From: Alphaproteobacteria bacterium
GTDB taxonomy: Bacteria; Pseudomonadota; Alphaproteobacteria; Micropepsales; Micropepsaceae
Length of the DNA: 64,000 nt
NCBI GenBank assembly: GCA_003158585.1
Contig: PMKE01000071.1
Location: 114,895 to 178,894 of the forward strand
Reading direction: 5' to 3'
Made by a program: the position numbers and the translations under genes. The notes under the pieces are model-generated. The model was not told where the DNA came from. It ran no database searches and saw only the letters and a list, made by a program, of their open reading frames with translations. Below are positions 8,852-17,611 of the stretch, piece after piece. Each line of letters starts with the position of its first letter. The first letter of the stretch is position 1.

Positions 8852-10340
8852 GAAAACCGCGCACCTGTGCGAAGACGTCGGCCCAGTCGCCGCGCTGCTT
8901 CGGCATGATACAGGCGGCAGACGGCGCGAACGGTTCATAGGTGCAGCCGAAGCTCGTCCAGCTCGTGTCGTAGAGAACCTTGCAGGTGGCGACGCCCGCC
9001 CCGGCGGCCAGCCACGAGACGGCGGTCGGCGCGCTGACCATCACATCGAGCGTCGAGAGCAGCGCCGCCGTGCGGTCGAGTTCGTTCTTCTGATCGATGC
9101 CTTGCGGCACCACGATGTCGCGTCCGCTCATGGCGGAGAGCGTTGCGATTTCCTCCGGCTTCGCGTCGTATTGCGCGGAGACCACCGTGCCCTGAAGGTC
9201 CCGGATGAAAGAGGCCCAGGCTTCGAGCGGCGCGTATTGCACGGCGCGGCTTCCGCCTGTGGAGCCGCTGCGCCAGCAGATGCCGGTGAGGGGACGCGGA
9301 AGCTCTGCGAACGCCGCGCGCCAGCGTTCCTGCTCCGCGGGATCGGGCTTGAGGTAGGCATGCGGCGCCGGGAATTGATCGAGACTGTTCCGCAAGAAAC
9401 GCGGCAGCGTGCCCATCTCCACTGAGGCGTTGGCGCCGCCCGCATTCTGCAGCCAGTCGTAATGGGCGCGAATTTTCCCTTCGTGGTTATCGATGCGTGA
9501 AGGATGCACGGCTATTTTTGGGAACGAACGCGCCAACAAATCCACCAGCCTCGGCTCGCATTCGAGGAGGATGCTGCCCCCTTCCGCCGCGGCGCGTTCA
9601 GCCAGTTCGGGGATCATGCTGGCGAACATGATCTGGTCGCCGACGCCCTGCTCTGCGGTAACGAGAAGCCTGGTGCGCTTCAGGCAGGAGTCGTTCCAGC
9701 GCGGCAGTCCGTGGTCGGCAAGCGGCACCTTTCCGGCAATCTTCAGCCGTGCGGCGTAGTCGCGCCAGCCGCGCCGCAATTCTCCGCGCAGCAGATGGAG
9801 TACGGCGCGGTTGAGCCGGGCCTGCGCGCTGTCCGGCTCGGACGCCAACGCGCCGCCGTAAAGCGCCAGCGCCTCGTCGTATTCTCCTTCGTCGGCCACC
9901 AGATCGGCGAGATTGACCAGCGCCGCCCCATAGCCCGGCCTGCGTAAGATGGCCTCGCGGTAATGGGCACGGGCGCGTTCCACATCGCCCGTCTCGCGGT
10001 AGACCGAGCCCAGCGTCAGCCACAACTCCGGCGCCTCGGGGTTTCGTGCCAATGCGGGCTTGAGCAACGCTTCCGCCGCCGCGAACTGTCCCTGGGCCCG
10101 CAACAGGTTGGCGAGGTTGACCAGCGGCTCAAGACGACCGGGCTCGATCGCCAGCACCCGGCGATAGAATTCCTCCGCCGGTCCCGCCATGCCGAGCACG
10201 CGCGCCGTGTTGCCGAGGGCGAACAGGGTGCGCGTGTCGTCCGCTTTCAGCGCCAGAGCCTGCTCGAAGGCTTCGATCGCTTGCGCGTGGCGGCCGTCGG
10301 CGGTGAGCTTCAGTCCTTGGGCATAGGGATCGCGGGACAT
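8826..10340 (-). CDS. TPR-repeat + glycosyltransferase protein (FlmG-like flagellin glycosyltransferase candidate)
   Basis: Repeated TPR units ('AIEAFEQALALKADDTRTLFALGNTARVLG...') followed by GT-B-like C-terminus ('TGICWRSGSTGGSRAVQYAPLEAWASFI'). Confidence 0.75.
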   Translation of the reverse strand: MSRDPYAQGLKLTADGRHAQAIEAFEQALALKADDTRTLFALGNTARVLGMAGPAEEFYRRVLAIEPGRLEPLVNLANLLRAQGQFAAAEALLKPALARNPEAPELWLTLGSVYRETGDVERARAHYREAILRRPGYGAALVNLADLVADEGEYDEALALYGGALASEPDSAQARLNRAVLHLLRGELRRGWRDYAARLKIAGKVPLADHGLPRWNDSCLKRTRLLVTAEQGVGDQIMFASMIPELAERAAAEGGSILLECEPRLVDLLARSFPKIAVHPSRIDNHEGKIRAHYDWLQNAGGANASVEMGTLPRFLRNSLDQFPAPHAYLKPDPAEQERWRAAFAELPRPLTGICWRSGSTGGSRAVQYAPLEAWASFIRDLQGTVVSAQYDAKPEEIATLSAMSGRDIVVPQGIDQKNELDRTAALLSTLDVMVSAPTAVSWLAAGAGVATCKVLYDTSWTSFGCTYEPFAPSAACIMPKQRGDWADVFAQVRGFLSSRLSPG

Positions 10341-10363
10341 CCCCTATTGTCGCGCGCGGGCCG

Positions 10364-10378
10364 TTAAGGCGGCGTTAA
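10364..10378 (+). promoter_or_regulatory. CtrA-type full site TTAA-N7-TTAA (site 1)
   Basis: TTAAGGCGGCGTTAA, perfect match to TTAA-N7-TTAA. Confidence 0.65.
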
Positions 10379-10391
10379 GCACGTCGACCTC

Positions 10392-10406
10392 TTAAACGCG
10401 CCTTAA
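10392..10406 (+). promoter_or_regulatory. CtrA-type full site TTAA-N7-TTAA (site 2)
   Basis: TTAAACGCGCCTTAA, perfect match, 28 bp downstream of site 1. Confidence 0.65.
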
Positions 10407-10446
10407 GTCCATCGGGGCGATACTTCGCGGTTCGCTGCGAGGCTCT

Positions 10447-13206
10447 ATGTCAACGATCGTGGGTTTCGATACGTCGACCCTGCTTAGCTATTATCAAGCT
10501 AAGCTGAGCGCCTCTGCGGCCAATCTATCGAACCGGTCCGCGTCCAACACGACCTCGTCCTCCGCGTCGTCTTCCAAGAAGAGCGCCACTGCCGACGACG
10601 TCACGCCCTGGAGCGAAACGCAGAAATCGGGCGAAGCGCGCCAGGCCGAGGTGCTCAACCTCACCAATTTCATCGACGAGAGCGACGTGCCGCTCACGGC
10701 CGGCATCACCGACGATACCGAGACCGAGCAGGACAACCAGAAGCTCTTTGCCCTCTACAAGGCGGTCAACAACCTTTCTTATCTCGCCGTGATGGCGAAG
10801 AGCGACGATACGACCGACGGCCAGCGAGCCGGCTACAACACGCGCTTCCAGGATGGATTGCAGGAAATCGAGGACTACATATCGTCGGAAGAATTCAACA
10901 ATTTCACGCTTCAGGCCCAAGAGCCTTCCTCGTCCGTCGTCAGCACGGCAAGTGTGGCGTCTGCGACCTTCGATTACACCGGCACGAACTTGGTGGACGG
11001 CAACAACGTCTCAAGCGCCGTTCCGGGTCTTTCCGCATCCGGCAACTTCACGATTTCGATCAAGAAGGGCACCGCCACGCAGGATATCGAGATCGACCTG
11101 TCCCAAGTGCAGGGCGATCTCTCGATCGGCAACGTCGTCAGCTACGTCAACCAGCAGCTCTCCGCGGCGGGCTGCACGACTCGCTTCAAGAAGGTGCTCA
11201 CCAGCGGCACCGTGGATGCCGCCACCACCGCGACCAAGGCCAAGCAGGAATACGCCGTCGAAATCGATCCGGGCGGCAGCGAGCAGGTGACGCTATCCGC
11301 GGCGGCGACCGAGCCGTCGCTCTACGTGGCGGGGATGTCCGGCCTCACCTCTGCGACCGAAGACACGGCCGCGGATTACCAGGGCAAATTGGTGAAGCTC
11401 ACCAACCTTTCGGACCCGCAGGCCGAATTCAGCAGGACCGTCAGCCCGACCACCGGCAATACCACCGCAGCGGCGACGGTCGTCGATTCCAGCGGCAACG
11501 TATACATGCTGGGCAACGCCACCGGCGATTTCGGCAGCCAGCTCAATCAGGGCGATCAGGACGCCTATCTGTCGAAATACGATTCTGCCGGCAATCTGAT
11601 CTGGACGAAGCTGCTGGGCAGCGCCGGCACGGCCGACGGTGCGTCGATGGCGCTGAACCCGAGCGGCGGCGTTACCATCGTCGGTTCGACCACCGCCAAA
11701 CTCTCGACCGGCGCCGTCGCCGACAGCAATCAGGACAGTTTCGCCACCCGGTTCGATGCCGAGGGCAATCTGGTCTGGACGACGCAACTCCAGACCTTGA
11801 ACGCCAACGAGACCGCGGCGGTCAGCGTCGATTCCTCGGGCAACGTCTATATCGGCGGACAGACGACCGGCGCGATCGGTTCGGGTCAGACGAAGATCGG
11901 CGGTGCGGACGCCTATGTCGCCAAACTCGATAACAAGGGCAAGGTTGTCTACGAGAAGCAATTCGGCACCACGGCGGACGACGCCGTATCCGCCACGGCG
12001 CTGACGGACTCGGGCGACCTCTTGGTGGCTTCGGTTCAGAACGGCCACGCGATCCTCTCCAAATATGCGGGCGGCGACGCCACTCAGGCGGCCGTCTGGC
12101 AGATGGATATGGGAGACCTCCAGTACGGCGGATCCGTCACCGGTTTGGCGGTTTCCGGCGGCCAAATCTACGTTTCCGGCACGACACGGAATACCTCCCT
12201 CAACGCGACGGTGGCGGCTGCCGGCTCCGGCGGCACGGATGCCTTCGTGTTCGCTGCCACGGATAACGGCAGCAGCGTCACCGCGGACCACGTCAGCTAC
12301 CTCGGCACCTCGGCGAACGACAAGGGCGGCGCCCTGACGGTCGGCTCCGACGGTACGGTCTATCTGGCCGGAACGACGTCGGGCACGTTTGCAGGCCAGA
12401 CGCGCAATGCCTCCGATACCTCCAATATGTTTGTCGCGGCCGTGAGCGGAAGCGGTTCGGTAAACTGGGTCCGCCAATACGGCGGCATGGACGGCCAGTC
12501 GACGGGGCAGGGAATTGCCTTCGATTCCAACGGCGGCAGCGTGCTCGACGCACTGGGCCTGCCGGCCGGCAAGGTCGCCGGACAACAGAATTCAAGCCTT
12601 ACTGCGGCCTCCACGCTGCGGGCAGGCGACACCTTCAAGGTCGAGATCGAAGGGGACAGCGGTCGCACCTTCACCATCGCCATCGACAAGGACGAGACGC
12701 TGAGTTCGCTCGTCACCAAGCTCAATGGCCAGTTCGGCAGCAAGGGCAAGGCCAGCGTCGCCTACGCGTCGAACGGCGCATCGCTCAAGATAGAGGTCAG
12801 CGCGGGGGTGACCGCAAAACTCATCTCCGGGCCCGATGACACCGATGCCCTCGGACGGCTGGGGATCGAGGCACAGACGCTGTCCAAAGAATCCAGCAGC
12901 GGCACTACGTCTTCCGCTTCGTCTTCTTCCTCTACGACTTCGATCAAGGATTCGTATGCGCTCGGTTTCACGGGCCTCGGGCTGGACATTTCGACAACCA
13001 CGGGTGCCGGCGCGGCGCGCGCCCAGCTTCTGAACGTGCTGAGCTCCATCCAGAAAATCTACCAATCCTCGAATTCGACCACGTCATCCTCCACCGGCAC
13101 GTCGAGCACTTCGAGCGGAACGGCGTCTGCCTATACGCAGTCGCAGATTTCGAGCTATTCGCTGGCCCTCAGCATTCTGGGCGGCACTTCCAGCACCAGC
13201 GCTTAG
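10447..13206 (+). CDS. Large Ser/Thr-rich beta-propeller (SBBP-type) repeat protein, probable flagellar/surface associated
   Basis: 919 aa; repeats like 'DAYLSKYDSAGNLIWTKLLGSAGTADG', 'DSFATRFDAEGNLVWTTQL', 'DAYVAKLDNKGKVVYEKQFG'; Ser/Thr-rich linkers; flagellin-hook-like segments flanking. Confidence 0.75.
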   Translation: MSTIVGFDTSTLLSYYQAKLSASAANLSNRSASNTTSSSASSSKKSATADDVTPWSETQKSGEARQAEVLNLTNFIDESDVPLTAGITDDTETEQDNQKLFALYKAVNNLSYLAVMAKSDDTTDGQRAGYNTRFQDGLQEIEDYISSEEFNNFTLQAQEPSSSVVSTASVASATFDYTGTNLVDGNNVSSAVPGLSASGNFTISIKKGTATQDIEIDLSQVQGDLSIGNVVSYVNQQLSAAGCTTRFKKVLTSGTVDAATTATKAKQEYAVEIDPGGSEQVTLSAAATEPSLYVAGMSGLTSATEDTAADYQGKLVKLTNLSDPQAEFSRTVSPTTGNTTAAATVVDSSGNVYMLGNATGDFGSQLNQGDQDAYLSKYDSAGNLIWTKLLGSAGTADGASMALNPSGGVTIVGSTTAKLSTGAVADSNQDSFATRFDAEGNLVWTTQLQTLNANETAAVSVDSSGNVYIGGQTTGAIGSGQTKIGGADAYVAKLDNKGKVVYEKQFGTTADDAVSATALTDSGDLLVASVQNGHAILSKYAGGDATQAAVWQMDMGDLQYGGSVTGLAVSGGQIYVSGTTRNTSLNATVAAAGSGGTDAFVFAATDNGSSVTADHVSYLGTSANDKGGALTVGSDGTVYLAGTTSGTFAGQTRNASDTSNMFVAAVSGSGSVNWVRQYGGMDGQSTGQGIAFDSNGGSVLDALGLPAGKVAGQQNSSLTAASTLRAGDTFKVEIEGDSGRTFTIAIDKDETLSSLVTKLNGQFGSKGKASVAYASNGASLKIEVSAGVTAKLISGPDDTDALGRLGIEAQTLSKESSSGTTSSASSSSSTTSIKDSYALGFTGLGLDISTTTGAGAARAQLLNVLSSIQKIYQSSNSTTSSSTGTSSTSSGTASAYTQSQISSYSLALSILGGTSSTSA

Positions 13207-13237
13207 AATCGATTCTCCATTTGAATCATCCCCATCT

Positions 13238-13417
13238 GTCATCCCGGACGCGCCGCAGGCGCGATCCGGAACCCACTTTCAAGCAAACACCTGTGAATGA
13301 GTGGTTCCCGGCTCTGCGCGTTGCTATGCAACGCTTCCGCCTTCGCTGAAGCTACGGCGGACTTGGTCTGACTCCCAACCCGCCGAAGCCTTGGCGCAGG
13401 CGGGTGGCCGGGATGAC
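13238..13417. repeat. Dispersed intergenic palindromic repeat, copy 2
   Basis: GTCATCCCGG...CCGGGATGAC termini with shared internal sequence 'ttcccggctctgcgcg'. Confidence 0.75.
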
Positions 13418-13449
13418 ATGAAAGCGGTTTGGCGTGGAATGCTGTTTCG

Positions 13450-13866
13450 TCAGACGACGCTGTTGTAGACCATCGCGCCCACGGGGCGGGGATGCACGGC
13501 GGGGCCGTAGGTGCGCAAGGGCGCACGGACGCGCTCCACCTCGTCGGCCACGGCCTTGACGATGCCTTCGCTGGCGCGGCGCATGCGCGTCAGGAGGCGC
13601 GCGTGCAGGGCGAGCACCTCGCGGAACTTACCCGTCACGGTGACGAATTTCCGGCGCAGTTCCACCGGCGCCGACTTGGCGCGCTGCGGATCGAGGTTCG
13701 CCGCTTCGCGGCTGTAGGTGAGGGTGAGGCGCTGGATTTCCGGGTCCAGGGTGCGCATTTCCTTCGGCCGTCCCGCCTGCAACGCCGCGATATCGTCTTC
13801 GATGGCGAGGATCAGGCGCTCTGCCATGGCGATCAGAAGCTCGATCTTCTGGGTGTCGGGCGTCAC
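13450..13866 (-). CDS. FlgN-like flagellar protein
   Basis: 138 aa, helical, directly coupled to flgJ-N/flgI operon; FlgN-like composition. Confidence 0.55.
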   Translation of the reverse strand: MTPDTQKIELLIAMAERLILAIEDDIAALQAGRPKEMRTLDPEIQRLTLTYSREAANLDPQRAKSAPVELRRKFVTVTGKFREVLALHARLLTRMRRASEGIVKAVADEVERVRAPLRTYGPAVHPRPVGAMVYNSVV

Positions 13867-14174
13867 GGACGGCTTTCCTGCGTGGTGAGAAGCTGGCGCG
13901 TGACGGCGTCGGCGAGGCCGATGCCGCCCTGGGAGGCGATCTGCTTGCCGTATTCGTCCATCATCAGGGAGCGGAACATCGCTTCGCCCTGGCCGCCGCC
14001 GAAGGGTCCGTCGGTCGAGATGCCGTCGAACATCTGGTTCAGCATCTGGGAAAGGAAAACGCTTTCGAAATCCTGCGCCGCTTTCTTGGCCGCGGCGGCA
14101 TTGGTGGTGGCCTGCGGCGCCTGGACCGGCGTCGAGCGTGCAAGGCTCATCGCGGTCTGGATGTCCGGGGTCAT
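13863..14174 (-). CDS. Rod-binding protein (FlgJ N-terminal domain only; CheL-like)
   Basis: 'AAQDFESVFLSQMLNQMFDGISTDGPFGGGQGEAMFRSLMMDEYGKQIASQGGIGLADAV'. Confidence 0.9.
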   Translation of the reverse strand: MTPDIQTAMSLARSTPVQAPQATTNAAAAKKAAQDFESVFLSQMLNQMFDGISTDGPFGGGQGEAMFRSLMMDEYGKQIASQGGIGLADAVTRQLLTTQESRP

Positions 14175-15295
14175 CCGATCACCTGGATTTCCGCCTGCAA
14201 GGCGCCAGCGGCCTTGATCGCCTGGAGGATCGAGATGATGTCGCGCGGGCCCACGCCCAGCGCGTTGAGGCCGTCGACCAGGCTCTGCAACGCCACGCCT
14301 TCGCGCATGATGGCGATCCTGTTGCCCTTGCCTTCGTCGATATCGATCTGGGTGCGCGGGACGACCTGGGTTGTGCCGCGCGACAGCGGCCCCGGCTGGC
14401 TGACCTGCGGCGTCTCGTTGACGCGGATCGTCAAATTGCCCTGGGCGATGGCGACGGTCGAGATGCGCACGTCCGCACCCATCACGATGACGCCGGACTG
14501 TTCGTCGATCACCACGCGTGCCGGCTCGTCGGGATCGACCTTCACCTGCTCGATGTCGGTCAGAAGGCCCACGACGCCCTTGGGATAGTCCGCGGGAACG
14601 TTGATGCGCACGGTGGAGGGATCGGAAGCCTCGGCGACATTGTTGCCGAGATAGGTGTTGACCGCCGCGGCGATGCGCGTCGCCGTCGTCAGGTCGGGAT
14701 TGTGCAGCGAGAGCTTCAGGCTGTGCTCGCTGGCCAGCGCGAAGCCGGTCTCGCGTTCGACGATGGCGCCGTTCGAGATGCGCCCGGCGGTGGGCACGCC
14801 GCGCGTCACGCTGGCGGAGTCGCCCTGGGCGGTGAAGCCGCCGATGGCGACCGGGCCCTGTCCCAGCGCGTAAATCTGGCCGTCGGCACCGAACAGCGGG
14901 GTGACCAGCAACGTACCGCCCTGCAGGCTCTTGGCATCGCCCATCGCACTGACCGACACGTCGATACGCGTGCCGGAGGCGGCGAAGGAGGGAAGATTTG
15001 CCGTCACCATCACCGCGGCGGTGTTCTTGGTCTGCATGGTGGTGCCGCGGGTGTTGACGCCCAGCCGCTCCAGCATGGTCTGGATCGACTGCTGGGTGAA
15101 CGGCGCGTTCTTGAGGGAATCGCCGGTGCCGTTGAGACCGACGACGAGGCCGTAGCCGACCAGCATGTTGTCGCGGATGCCTTCCACATCGACCAGGTCC
15201 TTGACGCGCGACAGGGCGAAACAAGGGGTGGCTGCGATGGCCAGCATGGAGATTGCGGCAGTCATTCTGACGAACAGGGAACGCTTGCGGGGCAT
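14171..15295 (-). CDS. flgI: Flagellar basal body P-ring protein FlgI
   Basis: 'SRVKDLVDVEGIRDNMLVGYGLVVGLNGTGDS...FTQQSIQTMLERLGV'. Confidence 0.97.
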   Translation of the reverse strand: MPRKRSLFVRMTAAISMLAIAATPCFALSRVKDLVDVEGIRDNMLVGYGLVVGLNGTGDSLKNAPFTQQSIQTMLERLGVNTRGTTMQTKNTAAVMVTANLPSFAASGTRIDVSVSAMGDAKSLQGGTLLVTPLFGADGQIYALGQGPVAIGGFTAQGDSASVTRGVPTAGRISNGAIVERETGFALASEHSLKLSLHNPDLTTATRIAAAVNTYLGNNVAEASDPSTVRINVPADYPKGVVGLLTDIEQVKVDPDEPARVVIDEQSGVIVMGADVRISTVAIAQGNLTIRVNETPQVSQPGPLSRGTTQVVPRTQIDIDEGKGNRIAIMREGVALQSLVDGLNALGVGPRDIISILQAIKAAGALQAEIQVIG

Positions 15296-15326
15296 GGGCT
15301 TCTACCCGGTTTTCCGGTCCGTCCCT

Positions 15327-15342
15327 TGCCAGTTTCGTGCCG
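15327..15342 (-). promoter_or_regulatory. Candidate sigma-54 promoter upstream of flgI
   Basis: Minus strand CGGCACG-AAAC-TGGCA vs TGGCACG-N4-TTGCA; GG/GC at correct spacing, 32 bp upstream of flgI ATG. Confidence 0.5.
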
Positions 15343-15567
15343 CCGGAGGTTGTTGAAAAGTGAAGTAAAAACAAATAGATACAAGGCAGCCGTGGGTGCA
15401 TGCGAGACGCCTGGGCAGAATTTTCCCGGCAGATTCGCCCCCGGGGCGGCCCTCATCGGGCCACATTGGCGGCGTATCCGCCCGCCCGTCCCGCCGCGGC
15501 AGAAAAGAGCTTTTCCTTCTTCCGCCAGACGCTAAAAGAACCCAAGGAACCAACGGGAACGAGAAAG

Positions 15568-16335
15568 ATGGCAGACGGCGCCTACAAGGACTACCAGCTC
15601 GTCATTCTGCGTCACGGCGAGAGCGAGTGGAACAAGCTGAACCTGTTCACCGGCTGGCGCGACGTGCGCCTCAGCGAGCAGGGCGTGAAGGAAGCGCGCG
15701 CCGGCGGACGCACCCTGAAGCAGGACGGCTTTGCCTTTGATGTCGCTCACACCTCGCTTCTGACGCGCGCCATCCAGACGCTGTGCCTGGCTGAGGAGGA
15801 GATGGACCTGATGTGGCTGCCGGTGTTCAAGCACTGGCGCCTCAACGAGCGGCACTACGGCGCGCTGCAAGGTGCCAACAAGCGCGAAGCGGTCGAGAAG
15901 TTCGGCGAGGCGCAGGTGAAGATCTGGCGCCGCTCCTATGCCACGCCGCCGCCGCCGGTCGAGCTTTCCTCTCCCGATTTTCCCGGCCACGACCGCCGCT
16001 ATGCGGGCGTGCCGGAGGCCGACCTGCCGCGCAGCGAAAGCCTCAAGGACGTGCTCGGCCGCGTCATGCCTTACTGGGAAGAGGCGATCCTGCCCGACCT
16101 CAAGGCGGGCAAGCGCGTCTTGATCGCGGCGCACGGCAATTCCTTGCGCGCGCTGCTGAAATATCTCGAAGGCATCAGCGACGAAGCCATCATCGATGTC
16201 GATTTGCCGACGGGCATTCCGAAGGCCTATCGTCTGAATGCGTCCTGGCGGGCTGCAGATGCGAAGTTTTTGGGTGATCCCGAGGAGCTCGAGCGGCGCA
16301 TCAATGCGGTCAAGGCACAAACCAAGAAAGCGTGA
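15568..16335 (+). CDS. gpmA: 2,3-bisphosphoglycerate-dependent phosphoglycerate mutase
   Basis: 'LVILRHGESEWNKLNLFTGWRDVRLSEQGVKEA', 'LNERHYGALQGANK'. Confidence 0.97.
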   Translation: MADGAYKDYQLVILRHGESEWNKLNLFTGWRDVRLSEQGVKEARAGGRTLKQDGFAFDVAHTSLLTRAIQTLCLAEEEMDLMWLPVFKHWRLNERHYGALQGANKREAVEKFGEAQVKIWRRSYATPPPPVELSSPDFPGHDRRYAGVPEADLPRSESLKDVLGRVMPYWEEAILPDLKAGKRVLIAAHGNSLRALLKYLEGISDEAIIDVDLPTGIPKAYRLNASWRAADAKFLGDPEELERRINAVKAQTKKA

Positions 16336-17611
16336 AGCCGCCTGTGCGGCTGCGCTGATCCTCGTCCTGGCGGTCGCACCCGCGGCCAGCGCGGGCAAGG
16401 TGCCCGTGCCGCATCCGCGCCCTGCAATGCCGGCGGACAGAACGGCGCCCGATCCCGACAGCGGCATCGACCTTAGCCGTGCCGTGCCGATGCGGTCGCT
16501 GCTGCATCAACCGTCCACCGCGGAGCAGTTCCGCAACCTCGCCTCGCAGATCGCCAAGGACAAGCCGCGCGTCGACAGCGCCAAGACGCAATCGGATGCC
16601 TTGGCGCGCCAGGCGGAAGCGTTGCGACAGAAGTTGGTGCGGACCGCGGCGCGCGTGGAACAACTCGAAGAAGAGAAAGCCAAGCTCGGTCTCGAAGTCG
16701 GCCGTCTCGGCGCCTTGAACGAGAGCCTCTCGGCGAGCTTTGCTCGCGACCGGGTTTCGGTGTCGCGCCTGCTCGCGGTGCTTCAGCGTCTCCAGCACGA
16801 TATGCCGCCGGCGATGGCCGTGCGTCCCGACGACGCCTTGGCGGCGGCCCGCGGCGCCATGCTGATCGGCGCCTCGCTGCCGGATGTCTACGGCAAGGCC
16901 GCGGAGCTCGCCCGGCGGCTCGAAGCATTGCGGCGCACCCGGACGGCGCTGGTGGCGCGCCGGGCCGAAGCCGCCCGGAACGCAGATTTCCTGGCGCAAG
17001 CGCGTATCGAACTCGATCAACTTTTGGCGATGAAGCGGCTGGAGGCCGATGCCGCCGCGGGCCATTACGGAGATCTCAAGAAAAAATTCGATATAATCGC
17101 CTCCCAGGCCGTCAATCTTTCGGCCCTGCTGCAAAAGGTGGCACAGTTGCGCTCGGTCCCGCTTTCCCAGGGCGTCGTAACGGTAACCGCGGACAGGACA
17201 GGCCGCGGCAAATTGGGCCGCGACACTCTGCTGAGGCCGGTTGTGGGCTCGCTTGCGGCAGGGGGCCTCGACGGCATGGGAGGCAGCGCAGCGCCGGGAT
17301 TAACCTATATCGTCGCTCCGGGGGCGCAGGTGATTTCCCCGACCGACGGGCGGGTTCTTTTCGCCGAGCCTTACCAAAGAAGCGGCCAAGTCTTGATCTT
17401 GGAAATGACCGACGGCTACGATGCCGTGTTGGCCGGGTTGGATCGCCTCGACGTTCGTACCGGCGATCGCGTGCTCGCCGGAGAGCCGGTTGGTACGATG
17501 TCGAAATCCAACCGCGAGCCTAGGCTATATTTCGAATTGCGGCAGAACGGACGAGGGATGAGCCCCGCCCCTTACATCGCCGCCGCGTTGAGGAAGGCAA
17601 ATAAGCCATGA
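16304..17611 (+). CDS. Murein hydrolase activator EnvC family (coiled coil + M23/LytM)
   Basis: Signal peptide, coiled coil, C-terminal 'VISPTDGRVLFAEPYQRSGQVLILEMTDGYDAVLAGL'. Confidence 0.85.
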   Translation: MRSRHKPRKREAACAAALILVLAVAPAASAGKVPVPHPRPAMPADRTAPDPDSGIDLSRAVPMRSLLHQPSTAEQFRNLASQIAKDKPRVDSAKTQSDALARQAEALRQKLVRTAARVEQLEEEKAKLGLEVGRLGALNESLSASFARDRVSVSRLLAVLQRLQHDMPPAMAVRPDDALAAARGAMLIGASLPDVYGKAAELARRLEALRRTRTALVARRAEAARNADFLAQARIELDQLLAMKRLEADAAAGHYGDLKKKFDIIASQAVNLSALLQKVAQLRSVPLSQGVVTVTADRTGRGKLGRDTLLRPVVGSLAAGGLDGMGGSAAPGLTYIVAPGAQVISPTDGRVLFAEPYQRSGQVLILEMTDGYDAVLAGLDRLDVRTGDRVLAGEPVGTMSKSNREPRLYFELRQNGRGMSPAPYIAAALRKANKP

